Positions 26,848-36,667 of a DNA stretch of 64,000 bases are shown here, in pieces. The DNA lies in assembly GCF_014863405.1 (NCBI RefSeq), contig NZ_JACZZA010000001.1, positions 682,001 through 746,000 of the forward strand, given 5' to 3'. Below the pieces are notes generated by a model that was given only the letters and a program-made list of their open reading frames with translations, ran no database searches and was not told the origin of the DNA. The position numbers were made by a program, and so were the translations under genes. Source of the DNA: Dyella acidiphila (lineage in GTDB: Bacteria > Pseudomonadota > Gammaproteobacteria > Xanthomonadales > Rhodanobacteraceae). How positions within the stretch are numbered: position 1 is the first letter of the stretch; each line of letters opens with the position of its first letter.

Positions 26848-28812
26848 ATGCATGAAGTATCCGAGATGAGCGAACGCCAATACGACTTGATCTGCCTCGG
26901 CCGCCTGGCCGTGGATCTGTATGCGCAGCAGCCCGGCGCCCGGCTGGAAGATGCATCGAGCTTTGCCAAATACCTGGGCGGCTCCTCCGCCAATGCCGCC
27001 TTCGGCGCGGCGCGGCTGGGATTGCGCACCGCCATGCTCAGCCGGGTCGGCGACGATCACATGGGCCGTTTCCTGCTGGAAACCCTGCACAGCGTGCACT
27101 GCGATACCAGCCAGGTGCAGGTGGATGCGCAGCGCCTTACCGCGCTGGTGCTGCTGGGCATCAAGGATCGCGATAGTTTCCCGCTGATCTTTTATCGCGA
27201 AAACTGCGCCGACATGGCGCTTGCCGCGGAGGATATCGACGAGGCCTTTATCGCCTCCAGCGGTGCGCTTGCCATTACCGGCACGCACTTCTCGGCGCCC
27301 GGCGTGCATGCCGCCAGCAGCAAGGCGCTCGCGCTGGCGCGCAAGCATGGTGTGCGCACGGTGCTGGATATCGACTACCGCCCGGTGCTGTGGGGCCTGA
27401 CCGGACGCGGCGACGGCGAGACCCGCTTTATCGCCGACGACCAGGTTACCGCGCACTTGCAGGCGATCTTGCCGCAGTTCGATCTGATCGTCGGCACCGA
27501 AGAAGAATTCCATATCGCCGGCGGCAGCCAGGATCTGCTGCAGGCTCTGCAAGCCGTACGCGCATTGACGCCTGCCACCCTGGTGGTGAAACGTGGTGCG
27601 CTCGGCTGCAGCGTGATCGAAGGCGCCATTCCCCAGGCCTTGGAGCAGGCACCCACCTATCGCGGCACGCAAGTGGAAGTGCTCAATGTGCTCGGCGCCG
27701 GCGACGCCTTTATCGCCGGCTTTCTGTACGGCTGGCTGCGCGGCGAGAGCATCGAGCGCAGCTGCGCCTATGCCAATGCCTGCGGCGCCATCGTGGTATC
27801 GCGCCATGGCTGTGCGCCGGCGATGCCTAGCCGTGCAGAGCTGGATTACTTCCTGGCCCACGCCGATCGCCTGCAGCGTCCCGATCGCGATGCCGAACTG
27901 GCGCATCTGCACCGTGTCAGCGTGGCGCGGCCGGCATGGGACGACCTGCATATCTTCGCTTTCGACCACCGCAGCCAGTTCTACGACCTGGCCTGCGCCT
28001 GCGCGGCCGATGAAGCGCGTGTGCCGCGGCTGAAGCGATTGCTGGTGGAGGCCGTGGCGAAGGCGGAGCAGGAACTGGGCCTGCAGCGTCGCGTCGGCGT
28101 GTTGATCGACCAGCGTTATGGCGAAGATGCGCTGCACGCGGCCACCGGCCGCGGCTGGTGGATCGGTCGTCCGGTGGAAACGCCCGGCTCGCATCCGCTG
28201 GAATTCGAATACGGCCGCTCGCTCGGCAGCCAGTTGCAGCACTGGCCGCAGGAGCACGTGGTGAAGTGCCTGGTCGCGTTCGATCCCGACGACAACGCCG
28301 ACCTGCGCCTGGAACAGGAAACCCAGCTGCTTACGCTCTACGGCGCCGTGCAGCAGAGCGGGCACGAATTGCTGCTGGAAGTGATTCCGCCTGCACGCGA
28401 CGGCGCCGGTACGCCGGGCGAACGCGTGGTGCGCGCGATGAAGCGCATCTACAACCTCGGCATCCGTCCCGAATGGTGGAAGCTCAAGCCGCTGGCGGCG
28501 GGCGAATGGACTGCCGTGGATGCACTGATCGCCGAGCGCGATCCGTATTGCCGCGGCGTGGTGCTGCTCGGCCTCAATGCCCCCTTCGACGAACTGGCAG
28601 CCGGCTTCGCCGCCGCTTCGCGCAGTGCAAGCTGCCGCGGCTTCGCCGTAGGCCGCAGCCTGTTCGTCGAGCCGGCCGATGCATGGCTGCGCGGCGAGAT
28701 CGACGACGCGGCGCTGGTCGAGCGCGCTGCCCAGCAATTTGCCCGCCTCGCTGCACTATGGCGGCAAGCACGCGATGGCCAGCGGCAGCGCACGGCCAAG
28801 GTGTCCGCATGA
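26848..28812 (+). CDS. iolC: 5-dehydro-2-deoxygluconokinase fused to DUF2090 aldolase-type domain
   Basis: 654 residues in two parts. Residues ~10-325 form a PfkB kinase with GGSSANAAFGAARLG near the N-terminus and the anion-hole motif GAGDAF (283-288) with catalytic Asp286. Residues ~335-645 are a DUF2090 domain, marked by FAFDHRSQF (372-380). The kinase phosphorylates 5-dehydro-2-deoxygluconate. The fused domain is thought to do the following aldol cleavage (IolJ role), giving dihydroxyacetone phosphate and malonate semialdehyde. No separate iolJ is present here, which fits. An in-frame ATG at 26866 is an alternative start. Confidence 0.93.
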   Translation: MHEVSEMSERQYDLICLGRLAVDLYAQQPGARLEDASSFAKYLGGSSANAAFGAARLGLRTAMLSRVGDDHMGRFLLETLHSVHCDTSQVQVDAQRLTALVLLGIKDRDSFPLIFYRENCADMALAAEDIDEAFIASSGALAITGTHFSAPGVHAASSKALALARKHGVRTVLDIDYRPVLWGLTGRGDGETRFIADDQVTAHLQAILPQFDLIVGTEEEFHIAGGSQDLLQALQAVRALTPATLVVKRGALGCSVIEGAIPQALEQAPTYRGTQVEVLNVLGAGDAFIAGFLYGWLRGESIERSCAYANACGAIVVSRHGCAPAMPSRAELDYFLAHADRLQRPDRDAELAHLHRVSVARPAWDDLHIFAFDHRSQFYDLACACAADEARVPRLKRLLVEAVAKAEQELGLQRRVGVLIDQRYGEDALHAATGRGWWIGRPVETPGSHPLEFEYGRSLGSQLQHWPQEHVVKCLVAFDPDDNADLRLEQETQLLTLYGAVQQSGHELLLEVIPPARDGAGTPGERVVRAMKRIYNLGIRPEWWKLKPLAAGEWTAVDALIAERDPYCRGVVLLGLNAPFDELAAGFAAASRSASCRGFAVGRSLFVEPADAWLRGEIDDAALVERAAQQFARLAALWRQARDGQRQRTAKVSA

Positions 28813-30677
28813 GCGGCAGCGTACGCCTGACCATGGCCCAGGCGCTGGTGCGCTATCTCGCCGCGCAGTATGTGCACGACGATGCCAGCGGCGAAGCACT
28901 GCCCTTGTTCGGCGGGGTCTTCGCCATCTTCGGCCACGGCAATGTCGCCGGCCTCGGCGAAGCGCTGTATGCCTGCCGCGACCGCCTGCCGACCTATCGC
29001 GCGCACAACGAACAGGCGATGGCCAACACGGCCATCGCCTACGCCAAGGCGCATATGCGCCGGCGCATGATGGCGGTGACCACCTCGATCGGTCCCGGCG
29101 CCACCAATCTGCTTACGTCGGCCGCGCTGGCTCACGTCAACCGTCTGCCGGTGCTGTTCCTGCCGGGCGATATCTTCGTGTCGCGCGCGCCCGATCCGGT
29201 GCTGCAGCAACTGGAAGATTTCGGCGATGGCACGGCCAGCGTCAACGACTGCTTCCGCACGGTATCGCGCTATTTCGACCGCATCGTGCGGCCCGAGCAA
29301 TTGCTTACCGCGCTGCCGCGCGCCCTGCATGTGCTGACCGATCCGGCCTTGTGCGGCCCGGTGACGCTGGCGCTGCCGCAGGACGTGCAAGCCGAAGCCT
29401 ACGACTGGCCGGAAGAATTTTTCACCGAACGGGTGCATCGCTTCCGCCGCATGCCGCCGGCCCCCGAAGACATCGCGGCCGCGGCACAGCTGCTGCGCCA
29501 GGCCAGGCAGCCGGTGATGATCGTCGGCGGCGGTGCGCTGTATGCACGGGCCAGCCAAGCCGTGCAGCGCTTTGCCGAACTGCATGGCGTACCCGTGGCG
29601 GAAACCCAGGCCGGCAAGGGCACCCTCGCCTGGCATCATCCCTTGCAGCTCGGGCCGGCCGGCGTATGCGGCTCCAGCGCCGCCAACGAACTGCTGGCCG
29701 AGGCAGACGTCATCCTCGCCGTCGGCACACGCCTGCAGGATTTCACCACCGGTTCTCACGCGCTTTACCGCCAGGCGCGCATCGTCACATTCAACGTCAA
29801 TGGCCATGACGCACTGAAAGGCGGCCACACGCAGGTGCTGGCCGATGCGGCCGCCGGCCTCGATGCACTCTCCGCCGCACTAACCGGCTGGCATGGCGAA
29901 ACCGCGTGGCGGCAGCACGCCACGCAGCTGGCCGATGACTGGCGCACCACGGTGGAGCGCATCACCGGTCAGCGCGAACTGCCACCTGGCCGCCTGCCCT
30001 ACGATGGCGAAATCATCGGCGCGGTGCAGCGCTCGCGTGCGGATTCGGCCAGCAGCGATATCGTCGTCTGCGCGGCCGGCACATTGCCGGCCGAACTGGA
30101 AAAACTCTGGCGCACCGAAACGCCAGGCGGCTACCACATGGAATACGGCTATTCCTGCATGGGCTATGAGATCGCCGGCGGCCTGGGCGTGAAGATGGCC
30201 AGGCCCGAGCGCGAGGTGATCGTGATGCTCGGCGATGGCAGCTACCTGATGCTCAATTCGGAGCTCGCCACTTCGGTGATGCTCGGCCACAAACTGATCG
30301 TGATCGTGCTGGACAACCGCGGCTTCGGCTGCATCAACCGCCTGCAGCAAGCCTGCGGCGGCGCGCCGTTCAACAACATGCTCGAGGACTGCCTGCACGG
30401 CCCCGATGGCGTACCGTCGATCGATTTCGCCGCACACGCACGTGCGCTGGGTGCGCAGGCCGAACACGTGCACACCATCGCGGAACTGGAACAGGCATTG
30501 CAGCGTGCACGCGCCGCCACGCGCACCTATGTCATCGCCATCGACACCGATCATCGGCGCACCACCGAAGCCGGCGGCAGCTGGTGGGAAGTAGCGGTGC
30601 CCGAGGTCTCCGAGCGCGCGGCCGTGCAGCAGGCACGCCGCGACTACGAGCTCGCCAAACAACAGCAGCACAGGTAA
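28809..30677 (+). CDS. iolD: 3D-(3,5/4)-trihydroxycyclohexane-1,2-dione hydrolase
   Basis: 622 residues of the thiamine-diphosphate enzyme family. Glu68 in AHNEQAM is the cofactor-activating residue; the central domain and the ThDP/Mg motif GDGSYLMLNSE (475-485) follow. It opens the cyclohexane ring in inositol breakdown. The start overlaps the iolC stop (ATGA), so translation is coupled. Confidence 0.94.
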   Translation: MSGSVRLTMAQALVRYLAAQYVHDDASGEALPLFGGVFAIFGHGNVAGLGEALYACRDRLPTYRAHNEQAMANTAIAYAKAHMRRRMMAVTTSIGPGATNLLTSAALAHVNRLPVLFLPGDIFVSRAPDPVLQQLEDFGDGTASVNDCFRTVSRYFDRIVRPEQLLTALPRALHVLTDPALCGPVTLALPQDVQAEAYDWPEEFFTERVHRFRRMPPAPEDIAAAAQLLRQARQPVMIVGGGALYARASQAVQRFAELHGVPVAETQAGKGTLAWHHPLQLGPAGVCGSSAANELLAEADVILAVGTRLQDFTTGSHALYRQARIVTFNVNGHDALKGGHTQVLADAAAGLDALSAALTGWHGETAWRQHATQLADDWRTTVERITGQRELPPGRLPYDGEIIGAVQRSRADSASSDIVVCAAGTLPAELEKLWRTETPGGYHMEYGYSCMGYEIAGGLGVKMARPEREVIVMLGDGSYLMLNSELATSVMLGHKLIVIVLDNRGFGCINRLQQACGGAPFNNMLEDCLHGPDGVPSIDFAAHARALGAQAEHVHTIAELEQALQRARAATRTYVIAIDTDHRRTTEAGGSWWEVAVPEVSERAAVQQARRDYELAKQQQHR

Positions 30678-30682
30678 GACCC

Positions 30683-31600
30683 ATGGCCGACACCCATTTC
30701 GACGTAAAGATCGGCATCAACCCGATCAGCTGGAGCAACGACGACCTGCCCTCGCTGGGTGGTGAAACACCGCTGTCCACCGCGCTGAGCGAAGGCCGCC
30801 AGATCGGCTATCAGGGCTTCGAGCTCGGCAACAAGTTTCCGCGCGAGCCGCAGGCCCTGCGCGAGCTGATGGCTGGCTACGGACTGGACGTGGTTTCGGG
30901 CTGGTATTCCGGCCAGCTCGCCACCCGCAGCGTGGCCGAAGAAATCGCCGCGGTAGCACCGCATCTGCGCCTGCTGGCCGAAAACGGCTGCAAGGTGATG
31001 GTGTATGGCGAAGTGGCCGACGCGATCCAGGGCGATCGCTCGGTGCCGCTGTACAAGCGCCCGCGCTTCCGCGACGAGGATGCTTTCAAGCGCTACGGCG
31101 AACGGCTCAATGCCTTCGGCGCGCATCTGCTGAAGCACGGGGTGCGATTGGCCTATCACCATCATATGGGCGCCTATATTGAAGCGCCCGAAGACATCGA
31201 TCGACTGATGCTGCATACCGGCGAAGAGGTCGGCCTGCTGTTCGACAGCGGCCATGCTTATTTCGGCGGCAGCGATCCGCTCGCCCTGCTTACCCGGCAC
31301 ATCGGCCGCGTCTGTCATGTGCATTGCAAGGATGTGCGGCCGGCCATCGTCAAGCATGCCCGCAATCGCCAGTGGAGCTTTCTCGATGCGGTGCTCAACG
31401 GTGTCTTCACCGTGCCCGGCGATGGCGCAATCGACTTCGCCGCCATCGTCGATACGCTGCGCGCGCATCGCTACCAGGGCTGGCTGGTGGTGGAAGCGGA
31501 ACAGGACCCGGCGGTAGCACCCAGCTACGCCTATGCCGACAAAGGCTATCGCACGCTGCGTGCACTGGTGGACGGCACGCCGCTGAAGGAGGTCGCATGA
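30683..31600 (+). CDS. iolE: Inosose (2-keto-myo-inositol) dehydratase
   Basis: 305 residues, a TIM-barrel of the xylose-isomerase-like superfamily with INPISWSNDDLPSLGG at the N-terminus and the metal-site stretches LAYHHHMGAYIE, LLFDSGHAYFGG and VCHVHCKDVR. It removes water from 2-keto-myo-inositol, the step between IolG and IolD. It starts five bases after iolD stops. Confidence 0.95.
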   Translation: MADTHFDVKIGINPISWSNDDLPSLGGETPLSTALSEGRQIGYQGFELGNKFPREPQALRELMAGYGLDVVSGWYSGQLATRSVAEEIAAVAPHLRLLAENGCKVMVYGEVADAIQGDRSVPLYKRPRFRDEDAFKRYGERLNAFGAHLLKHGVRLAYHHHMGAYIEAPEDIDRLMLHTGEEVGLLFDSGHAYFGGSDPLALLTRHIGRVCHVHCKDVRPAIVKHARNRQWSFLDAVLNGVFTVPGDGAIDFAAIVDTLRAHRYQGWLVVEAEQDPAVAPSYAYADKGYRTLRALVDGTPLKEVA

Positions 31601-32394
31601 GCCTGCTGGTCAAAGCACACGCCAAGGGGCGCGAGATCGTCAGGGTCACGCCGGCTTCGGCGGGTTGGAAACACGTCGGCTTCGAAGGCTTCCGCCTGGC
31701 TGCCGGGGAATCGCTGCAATTTTCATTGCCGAACGACCGCGAAGGCTGCCTGGTAGTGCTGGCCGGCACCGTCAGCGTGCGCGCCGGCAGCGGTCATTTC
31801 GAAGCCCTGGGCGGTCGCAGCAGCGTGTTCGAGGAGCGCTCGCCCGATGCGGTCTATGCGCCACCCGGCACCCACTTCGAGATCAGCGCGCACGATGCGG
31901 TGGAACTCGCCCTGGCCACGGCGCCCGCCAGCGGGCGTTATCCGGTGCGCCTGATTCCCGGCACCGGCATGCAGCGCTCGGTGCGCGGCAAGGACACCAA
32001 CACCCGCTATATCTGCGACATCCTGCCCCAGACCGAGCCGGCCGAATCGCTGCTGGTGGTGGAAGTGCTGACCCCTGCCGCGCATTCCTCCAGCTATCCG
32101 CCGCACAAGCACGACACCGACAACCTGCCGCTGGAAAGCAGCCTGGAAGAAACCTATTACCACCGCATCGACCCGCCGCAGGGTTTCGCTTTCCAGCGCG
32201 TATATACCGATGACCGCGAGCTGGACGAATCGATGGCGGTCGGCGACCACGATGTGGTGATGGTGCCGCGCGGCTATCACCCGGTGGTGATGCCGCACGG
32301 CTACCGCGGCTACTACCTCAACGTGATGGCCGGTCCGCATCGCGAATGGCACTTCAAAAACGATCCGGCGCACGACTGGTTGATGTCGCGCTGA
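31597..32394 (+). CDS. iolB: 5-deoxy-glucuronate isomerase
   Basis: 265 residues, a bicupin. Metal-site residues are in SYPPHKHDTDNLPLESSLEE (His-x-His and Glu) and the downstream HPVVMPHGYRGYYLNVMAG. It converts 5-deoxyglucuronate to 5-dehydro-2-deoxygluconate, the substrate of IolC. A very good AAGGAGG site precedes the ATG, which overlaps the iolE stop by four bases. Confidence 0.95.
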   Translation: MSLLVKAHAKGREIVRVTPASAGWKHVGFEGFRLAAGESLQFSLPNDREGCLVVLAGTVSVRAGSGHFEALGGRSSVFEERSPDAVYAPPGTHFEISAHDAVELALATAPASGRYPVRLIPGTGMQRSVRGKDTNTRYICDILPQTEPAESLLVVEVLTPAAHSSSYPPHKHDTDNLPLESSLEETYYHRIDPPQGFAFQRVYTDDRELDESMAVGDHDVVMVPRGYHPVVMPHGYRGYYLNVMAGPHREWHFKNDPAHDWLMSR

Positions 32395-32418
32395 ACGCAC
32401 GCCCACAGGAATACGCTT

Positions 32419-33939
32419 ATGTCAGCTCAACTTTCCGCATCCCATACGCCACTGGCAATCGGCCACTACATTCACGGCGAGCAGCGCGGCAGCGACGCCA
32501 GCATCCCTGCCTACAATCCGGCCAGCGGCGCGATCAGCGGCGCCGTGGCGCTGGCCACCGCCGCCGACGTGGACCTGGCCGTGAAAGCCGCCGCCGCGGC
32601 GTTTCCGGCCTGGGCGCAAACCCCGCCATTGAAGCGCGCACGCGTGATGTTCCGCTTCAAGGAACTGATCGAGCGCGATCTGGACCAGCTCGCCGCCACC
32701 ATCACCCGCGAACACGGCAAGGTGTTGTCCGACGCCAAGGGCGAACTGGTGCGCGGCCTGGAGGTGGTCGAATACGCCTGCGGCATTACCGAACTGTTGA
32801 AAGGCGAATACACCGAGCAGATTGCCAACGGCATCGACGCCTGGACCATGCGCCAGCCGCTGGGCGTGTGTGCCGGCATTACGCCGTTCAATTTCCCTGC
32901 GATGGTGCCAATGTGGATGTTCCCGATGGCGATCGCCTGCGGCAACACCTTCGTGCTCAAGCCGTCCGAACGCGATCCCTCGGTGTCGCTGCTGCTGGCC
33001 GCCCTGCTCAAGGAAGCCGGCTTGCCCGATGGCGTGTTCAATGTGGTGCAGGGCGACAAGACTGCGGTGGATGCGCTGCTCGATCATCCCGCCGTGCGCG
33101 CGATCAGCTTCGTCGGCTCCACCCCGATCGCCCAGTACATTTATGCGCGCGGCACGGCCAACGGCAAGCGCGTGCAGGCGCTGGGCGGCGCCAAGAACCA
33201 TATGATCGTGATGCCGGATGCCGATCTGGACAAAGCCGCCGACGCACTGATCGGCGCCGGCTACGGCGCCGCCGGCGAACGCTGCATGGCGATCTCGGTG
33301 GCGGTGGCGGTTGGCGATGCCACTGCCGATGCGCTGGTGGCGAAACTGGCGCCGATGGTGCGCGCCCTGCGCATCGGCAACGGCATGGATGACAAGGTCG
33401 AGATGGGGCCGGTGATCACCGCGCAGCATCGCGACAAGATCACCGCCTATATCGAAGATGGTGTCCACGCCGGCGCAGAGCTGGTGGTGGATGGCCGCGG
33501 CCACCGCGTAGCCGGTTGCGAGCAGGGCTTCTTTCTCGGCGGCACGCTGTTCGATCACGTCGCGCCGGACATGCGCATCTACAAGGAAGAAATTTTCGGC
33601 CCCGTGCTGTGCGTGGTACGCGTGCCGGATTTCGCCGCCGCGCTCAAGCTGATCGACGAACATGAATACGGCAACGGCACCGCCATTTTCACCCGCGACG
33701 GCCATGTGGCGCGCGAGTTCGCGCATCGCGTACAGGTGGGCATGATCGGCATCAACGTACCGATTCCGGTGCCGATGGCCTTCCACAGCTTCGGCGGCTG
33801 GAAGAACAGCCTGATGGGCGACCATCATGCGCACGGTCCGGAAGGCGTGCGCTTCTATACGCGGCAGAAGGCTGTCACCCAGCGCTGGCTGGAAAGCGCC
33901 GGCAGCCATGGCGCGGAATTCGCCATGCCCACGCATTGA
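32419..33939 (+). CDS. iolA: (Methyl)malonate-semialdehyde dehydrogenase, CoA-acylating
   Basis: 506 residues of the aldehyde dehydrogenase superfamily, MmsA/IolA branch. [21 protein letters not shown] and the catalytic Cys289 in [11 protein letters not shown] are diagnostic. It converts malonate semialdehyde (or methylmalonate semialdehyde) with CoA and NAD+ to acetyl- or propionyl-CoA, ending the pathway. It is the last gene of the operon. Confidence 0.94.
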   Translation: MSAQLSASHTPLAIGHYIHGEQRGSDASIPAYNPASGAISGAVALATAADVDLAVKAAAAAFPAWAQTPPLKRARVMFRFKELIERDLDQLAATITREHGKVLSDAKGELVRGLEVVEYACGITELLKGEYTEQIANGIDAWTMRQPLGVCAGITPFNFPAMVPMWMFPMAIACGNTFVLKPSERDPSVSLLLAALLKEAGLPDGVFNVVQGDKTAVDALLDHPAVRAISFVGSTPIAQYIYARGTANGKRVQALGGAKNHMIVMPDADLDKAADALIGAGYGAAGERCMAISVAVAVGDATADALVAKLAPMVRALRIGNGMDDKVEMGPVITAQHRDKITAYIEDGVHAGAELVVDGRGHRVAGCEQGFFLGGTLFDHVAPDMRIYKEEIFGPVLCVVRVPDFAAALKLIDEHEYGNGTAIFTRDGHVAREFAHRVQVGMIGINVPIPVPMAFHSFGGWKNSLMGDHHAHGPEGVRFYTRQKAVTQRWLESAGSHGAEFAMPTH

Positions 33940-33991
33940 GCCAGCCTCGCCGAAATCGTACCGACGCACTGCGCATCATCTTTCTTATCCC

Positions 33992-34032
33992 CTGCCCGTA
34001 TCCCCCTACCGGCGGGCAGTGGGATTTTTTTT
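33992..34032 (+). terminator. Probable terminator of the iol operon
   Basis: Seven-base stem CTGCCCG (33992-33998) and CGGGCAG (34013-34019), followed by TGGGA and eight T. The loop is long (14 bases), so this is a moderate call. Confidence 0.5.
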
Positions 34033-34048
34033 CGCAAGCGCGCAAGAC

Positions 34049-34078
34049 AAAAGAGGCCCAGCCAAATGGCCGGGCCTC
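34049..34078 (-). terminator. Terminator of the sedolisin gene
   Basis: Stem GAGGCCCAGCCA/TGGCCGGGCCTC (34053-34064 and 34067-34078) with one mismatch. On the minus strand it is followed by TTTTGTCTT. It lies just past the sedolisin stop. Confidence 0.7.
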
Positions 34079-34120
34079 GCGCTTTGGGAAAAGACGCGCA
34101 TCCGTGCCCGTCCGACACAC

Positions 34121-36667
34121 TTAGAACGTGACGCTCCAGCTGTTCAAGGTGCCGTGGTCGCCGCCATCGCCATAGATATCGTCGTCGATGACCTTCAGCT
34201 TCCACGTACCGTTGGCCTTTTCGCCGGAAGCATTGACCGTCCAGGTCTTGTTGATATTGCCGTTATTCTCGTAGTTGGGCTGCTGCAGAATCGCGTAGTC
34301 GCCGCTCGGCGCATACACGATGATCTCCAGGTCGCCCGACCAGTTGTGGGTGATGTTGGCATGCACCTGCAGGTTCGACGGCGCATTGCCCGACTCACCG
34401 GTCACCGGAATGCTGCTGGTGACGGTGGCGTCATCCTTGATCGTTACCGGCGTATTGTTCGAGAACGTGCCACCCGAACCGCCGCCGCTGCTCACCGTTA
34501 CCGACTGGCTGGTGCTGTTGCTGGCACCGGTGTTGTCGGTTACCTGCAGCGAGACGGTGTAGGTGCCGGCTGCCGTATAGGTGTGGCTGGGGCTGGCCGT
34601 GGTCGAGCTGCTGCCGTCACCGAAGTTCCACGCATACGAGCTGATGGTGCCGCCGGTATCGGTGGAGGTATTGGTGAACGCAACGCTCAAGCCGCTCACG
34701 CTGTCGGTGAAGCTGGCCACCGGGCTGCCGCCACTACCGCCGGACGACACCGTGACCGAACCGGTCTTGGTGTTGGTGGCGCCGGTGCTGTCGGTCACCT
34801 GCAGCGAGACGGTGTAGGTGCCGGCTGCCGTATACGTATGGCTGGGGCTGGCCGAGGTGGAGGTGCTGCCGTCACCGAAGTTCCACGCATACGAGCTGAT
34901 GGTGCCGCCCGAATCGGTGGAGGTATTGGTGAAGTTCACCGTCAGGCCGCTGACCGTGTCGGTAAAGTTCGCGACCGGGCTGCCGCCGGACGAACCGCCA
35001 CCGGCCAGAGTGCTGAACTGGCTGACATTCACGCTGCCCCAGCCAGTGGTGTAATCCCAGCCCGCTGCAGCGGTTTCACCGCTGTTGTTGCCCGAGGTCA
35101 CATCGTGGAAGGCATTGGCGTAATTGGTCGACGACGACTGCGCCACCTTGTAGATCACCGGCGCCGCAAAGCCCACGCTGTTGCCATTGGCCTGCAGCAC
35201 GTGCGCCCAGAAGCCCACCGCCAGCGGCGCGGCCAGACTGGTGCCGCCGATCTGCTGGTTGGCCTGGCCGTCTACGGTGACCAGCGCGCCGCTGTCGGGG
35301 CTGGCATCGAAAGCGATATCCGGCACGCCGCGGTAGGTCTGGTTGGTCACGCCGGAAACACCCTTCTGCCAGCTCGGAATCGGCTCGAAGGTGCTAGGGC
35401 TGCCGCCGGTGGCGCCTTCGTTCTCGCTGAGGTTGTTCCACACCGTTTCGCTGGACCAAGTGGTGGTGCCCGAGGTGTACAGCTCGGTACCGCCCACCGC
35501 GGTCACGTATTGCGAACTGGCCGGCCAGCTCGGCGTCACGCCGCCGTTGCCGCATTCATCCGCACCGGAGTCGCCGGCGGAAACGAAGAAGGTCTGGCCT
35601 TGTGCGACAGCCTGCTTGAACGTGGTGTCGTTCGACGCGGCTTCACCCGAGGAATTGGCATCGGTTTCGCATTCGCCCAGCGAGACGTCGATCGCTTGCA
35701 GCAGGTTGTCCGACACGATTTTGGCGTAGTCGGTCTGCAGGTCTGCGTCGCTCAGCGAGGCGGCGTTGTAGAAGTAGTACTGCTTCACACCGGTGAAGGC
35801 GATGATGTCCTGGCTATCCAGGTCCCATTCGCCGTCGCCGCTGGTGCTGGTGCCGCTGCTGCCCTTCACCGTGACCGTCACGCCGGGATCGACCGACTTC
35901 AGATCGCTTTCGACATTGCTGAGCGAGCCCGCCGATACCGAGCCGACCGCGACCGAGGTGATATTCGCCATGCCGCTGGCGCCATAAATGGTCGGGAAAT
36001 TGGACGGCTGATGGCCTACTGCCGTGCCACTCGCTTCCGGATGGGTCGCCATCGCATGCGCGGCGATCGGATCCTGATAGCGGGCGAACACGTGCGCGGT
36101 ATGCACGTTCTGCACGCCGAGTACGGCGTTGACCACGCCTTGCAGGTTGGCCGGAATCTGCACCGCACTGCTGTTGGCGAACGCATCGCGCCCGTCATGC
36201 GTCTTCACATGCACGAAGTTGGTGTGGAAGGCAGCCTGCGCCGTGTCGGCACGGCCGTCCGCCTCGACCAGCCCGTTATTGGGCGCGATGCTGACGTTGC
36301 TGAAGCCAGCCTTGGTGAGGTAGTCGGCCACCGACTGGGCCTGTGCGGCGGTCGGCGCATATTTCGCATTGAACTGCGCCGAGGTGAGCGGCTTGAAGCC
36401 GGGTTTGGCAATGTACTGATTGAGCTGATCTTCATTGCGCAGCTTCAGCGTGATCACGACATGCATCGGCTGCGACACCGCCAGCGGTCCTACAGCTTGA
36501 TCGCCATTGCGCAGGCTGACAGCCGGATGCAAGGCCACCATGGCCGAGCTGGCCGCCGCGGCGATGGCATCATTCGCCACCGGTTGCGCAACGACTCCCA
36601 CCGAGCTGCCCAGCAGAGCCAGGCCCATGGCGGTAATAAGCGTTTTTACACGGAGATTGCTTGGCAT
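34121..36667 (-). CDS. Secreted sedolisin (S53) serine-carboxyl peptidase with two PKD domains and a P domain
   Basis: 848 residues. There is a signal peptide (1 to ~28), an activation pro-domain (to ~185, Pro-kumamolisin type), then the S53 catalytic domain. Catalytic residues are Glu280 and Asp284 (GEWDLDSQD), oxyanion Asp366 (SAGDSGADEC) and nucleophile Ser477 (GGTSLAAP). Two PKD domains follow (about 565-640 and 650-725), 85 codons apart and nearly identical. A C-terminal P/proprotein-convertase-like domain ends LNSWSVTF. Xanthomonalisin is the named relative. It would be exported by Sec and then probably by the type II system encoded at 43-54 kb. Acid-active proteolysis is expected from the family. 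Confidence 0.93.
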   Translation of the reverse strand: MPSNLRVKTLITAMGLALLGSSVGVVAQPVANDAIAAAASSAMVALHPAVSLRNGDQAVGPLAVSQPMHVVITLKLRNEDQLNQYIAKPGFKPLTSAQFNAKYAPTAAQAQSVADYLTKAGFSNVSIAPNNGLVEADGRADTAQAAFHTNFVHVKTHDGRDAFANSSAVQIPANLQGVVNAVLGVQNVHTAHVFARYQDPIAAHAMATHPEASGTAVGHQPSNFPTIYGASGMANITSVAVGSVSAGSLSNVESDLKSVDPGVTVTVKGSSGTSTSGDGEWDLDSQDIIAFTGVKQYYFYNAASLSDADLQTDYAKIVSDNLLQAIDVSLGECETDANSSGEAASNDTTFKQAVAQGQTFFVSAGDSGADECGNGGVTPSWPASSQYVTAVGGTELYTSGTTTWSSETVWNNLSENEGATGGSPSTFEPIPSWQKGVSGVTNQTYRGVPDIAFDASPDSGALVTVDGQANQQIGGTSLAAPLAVGFWAHVLQANGNSVGFAAPVIYKVAQSSSTNYANAFHDVTSGNNSGETAAAGWDYTTGWGSVNVSQFSTLAGGGSSGGSPVANFTDTVSGLTVNFTNTSTDSGGTISSYAWNFGDGSTSTSASPSHTYTAAGTYTVSLQVTDSTGATNTKTGSVTVSSGGSGGSPVASFTDSVSGLSVAFTNTSTDTGGTISSYAWNFGDGSSSTTASPSHTYTAAGTYTVSLQVTDNTGASNSTSQSVTVSSGGGSGGTFSNNTPVTIKDDATVTSSIPVTGESGNAPSNLQVHANITHNWSGDLEIIVYAPSGDYAILQQPNYENNGNINKTWTVNASGEKANGTWKLKVIDDDIYGDGGDHGTLNSWSVTF
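34490..34985 (-). repeat. Tandem duplication encoding PKD domains
   Basis: Two copies of a ~255-bp unit (for example GAGACGGTGTAGGTGCC at 34551 and again at 34806). The encoded PKD domains share long identical stretches such as GGTISSYAWNFGDGS and SPSHTYTAAGTYTVSLQVTD. A recent internal duplication is likely. Confidence 0.85.
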
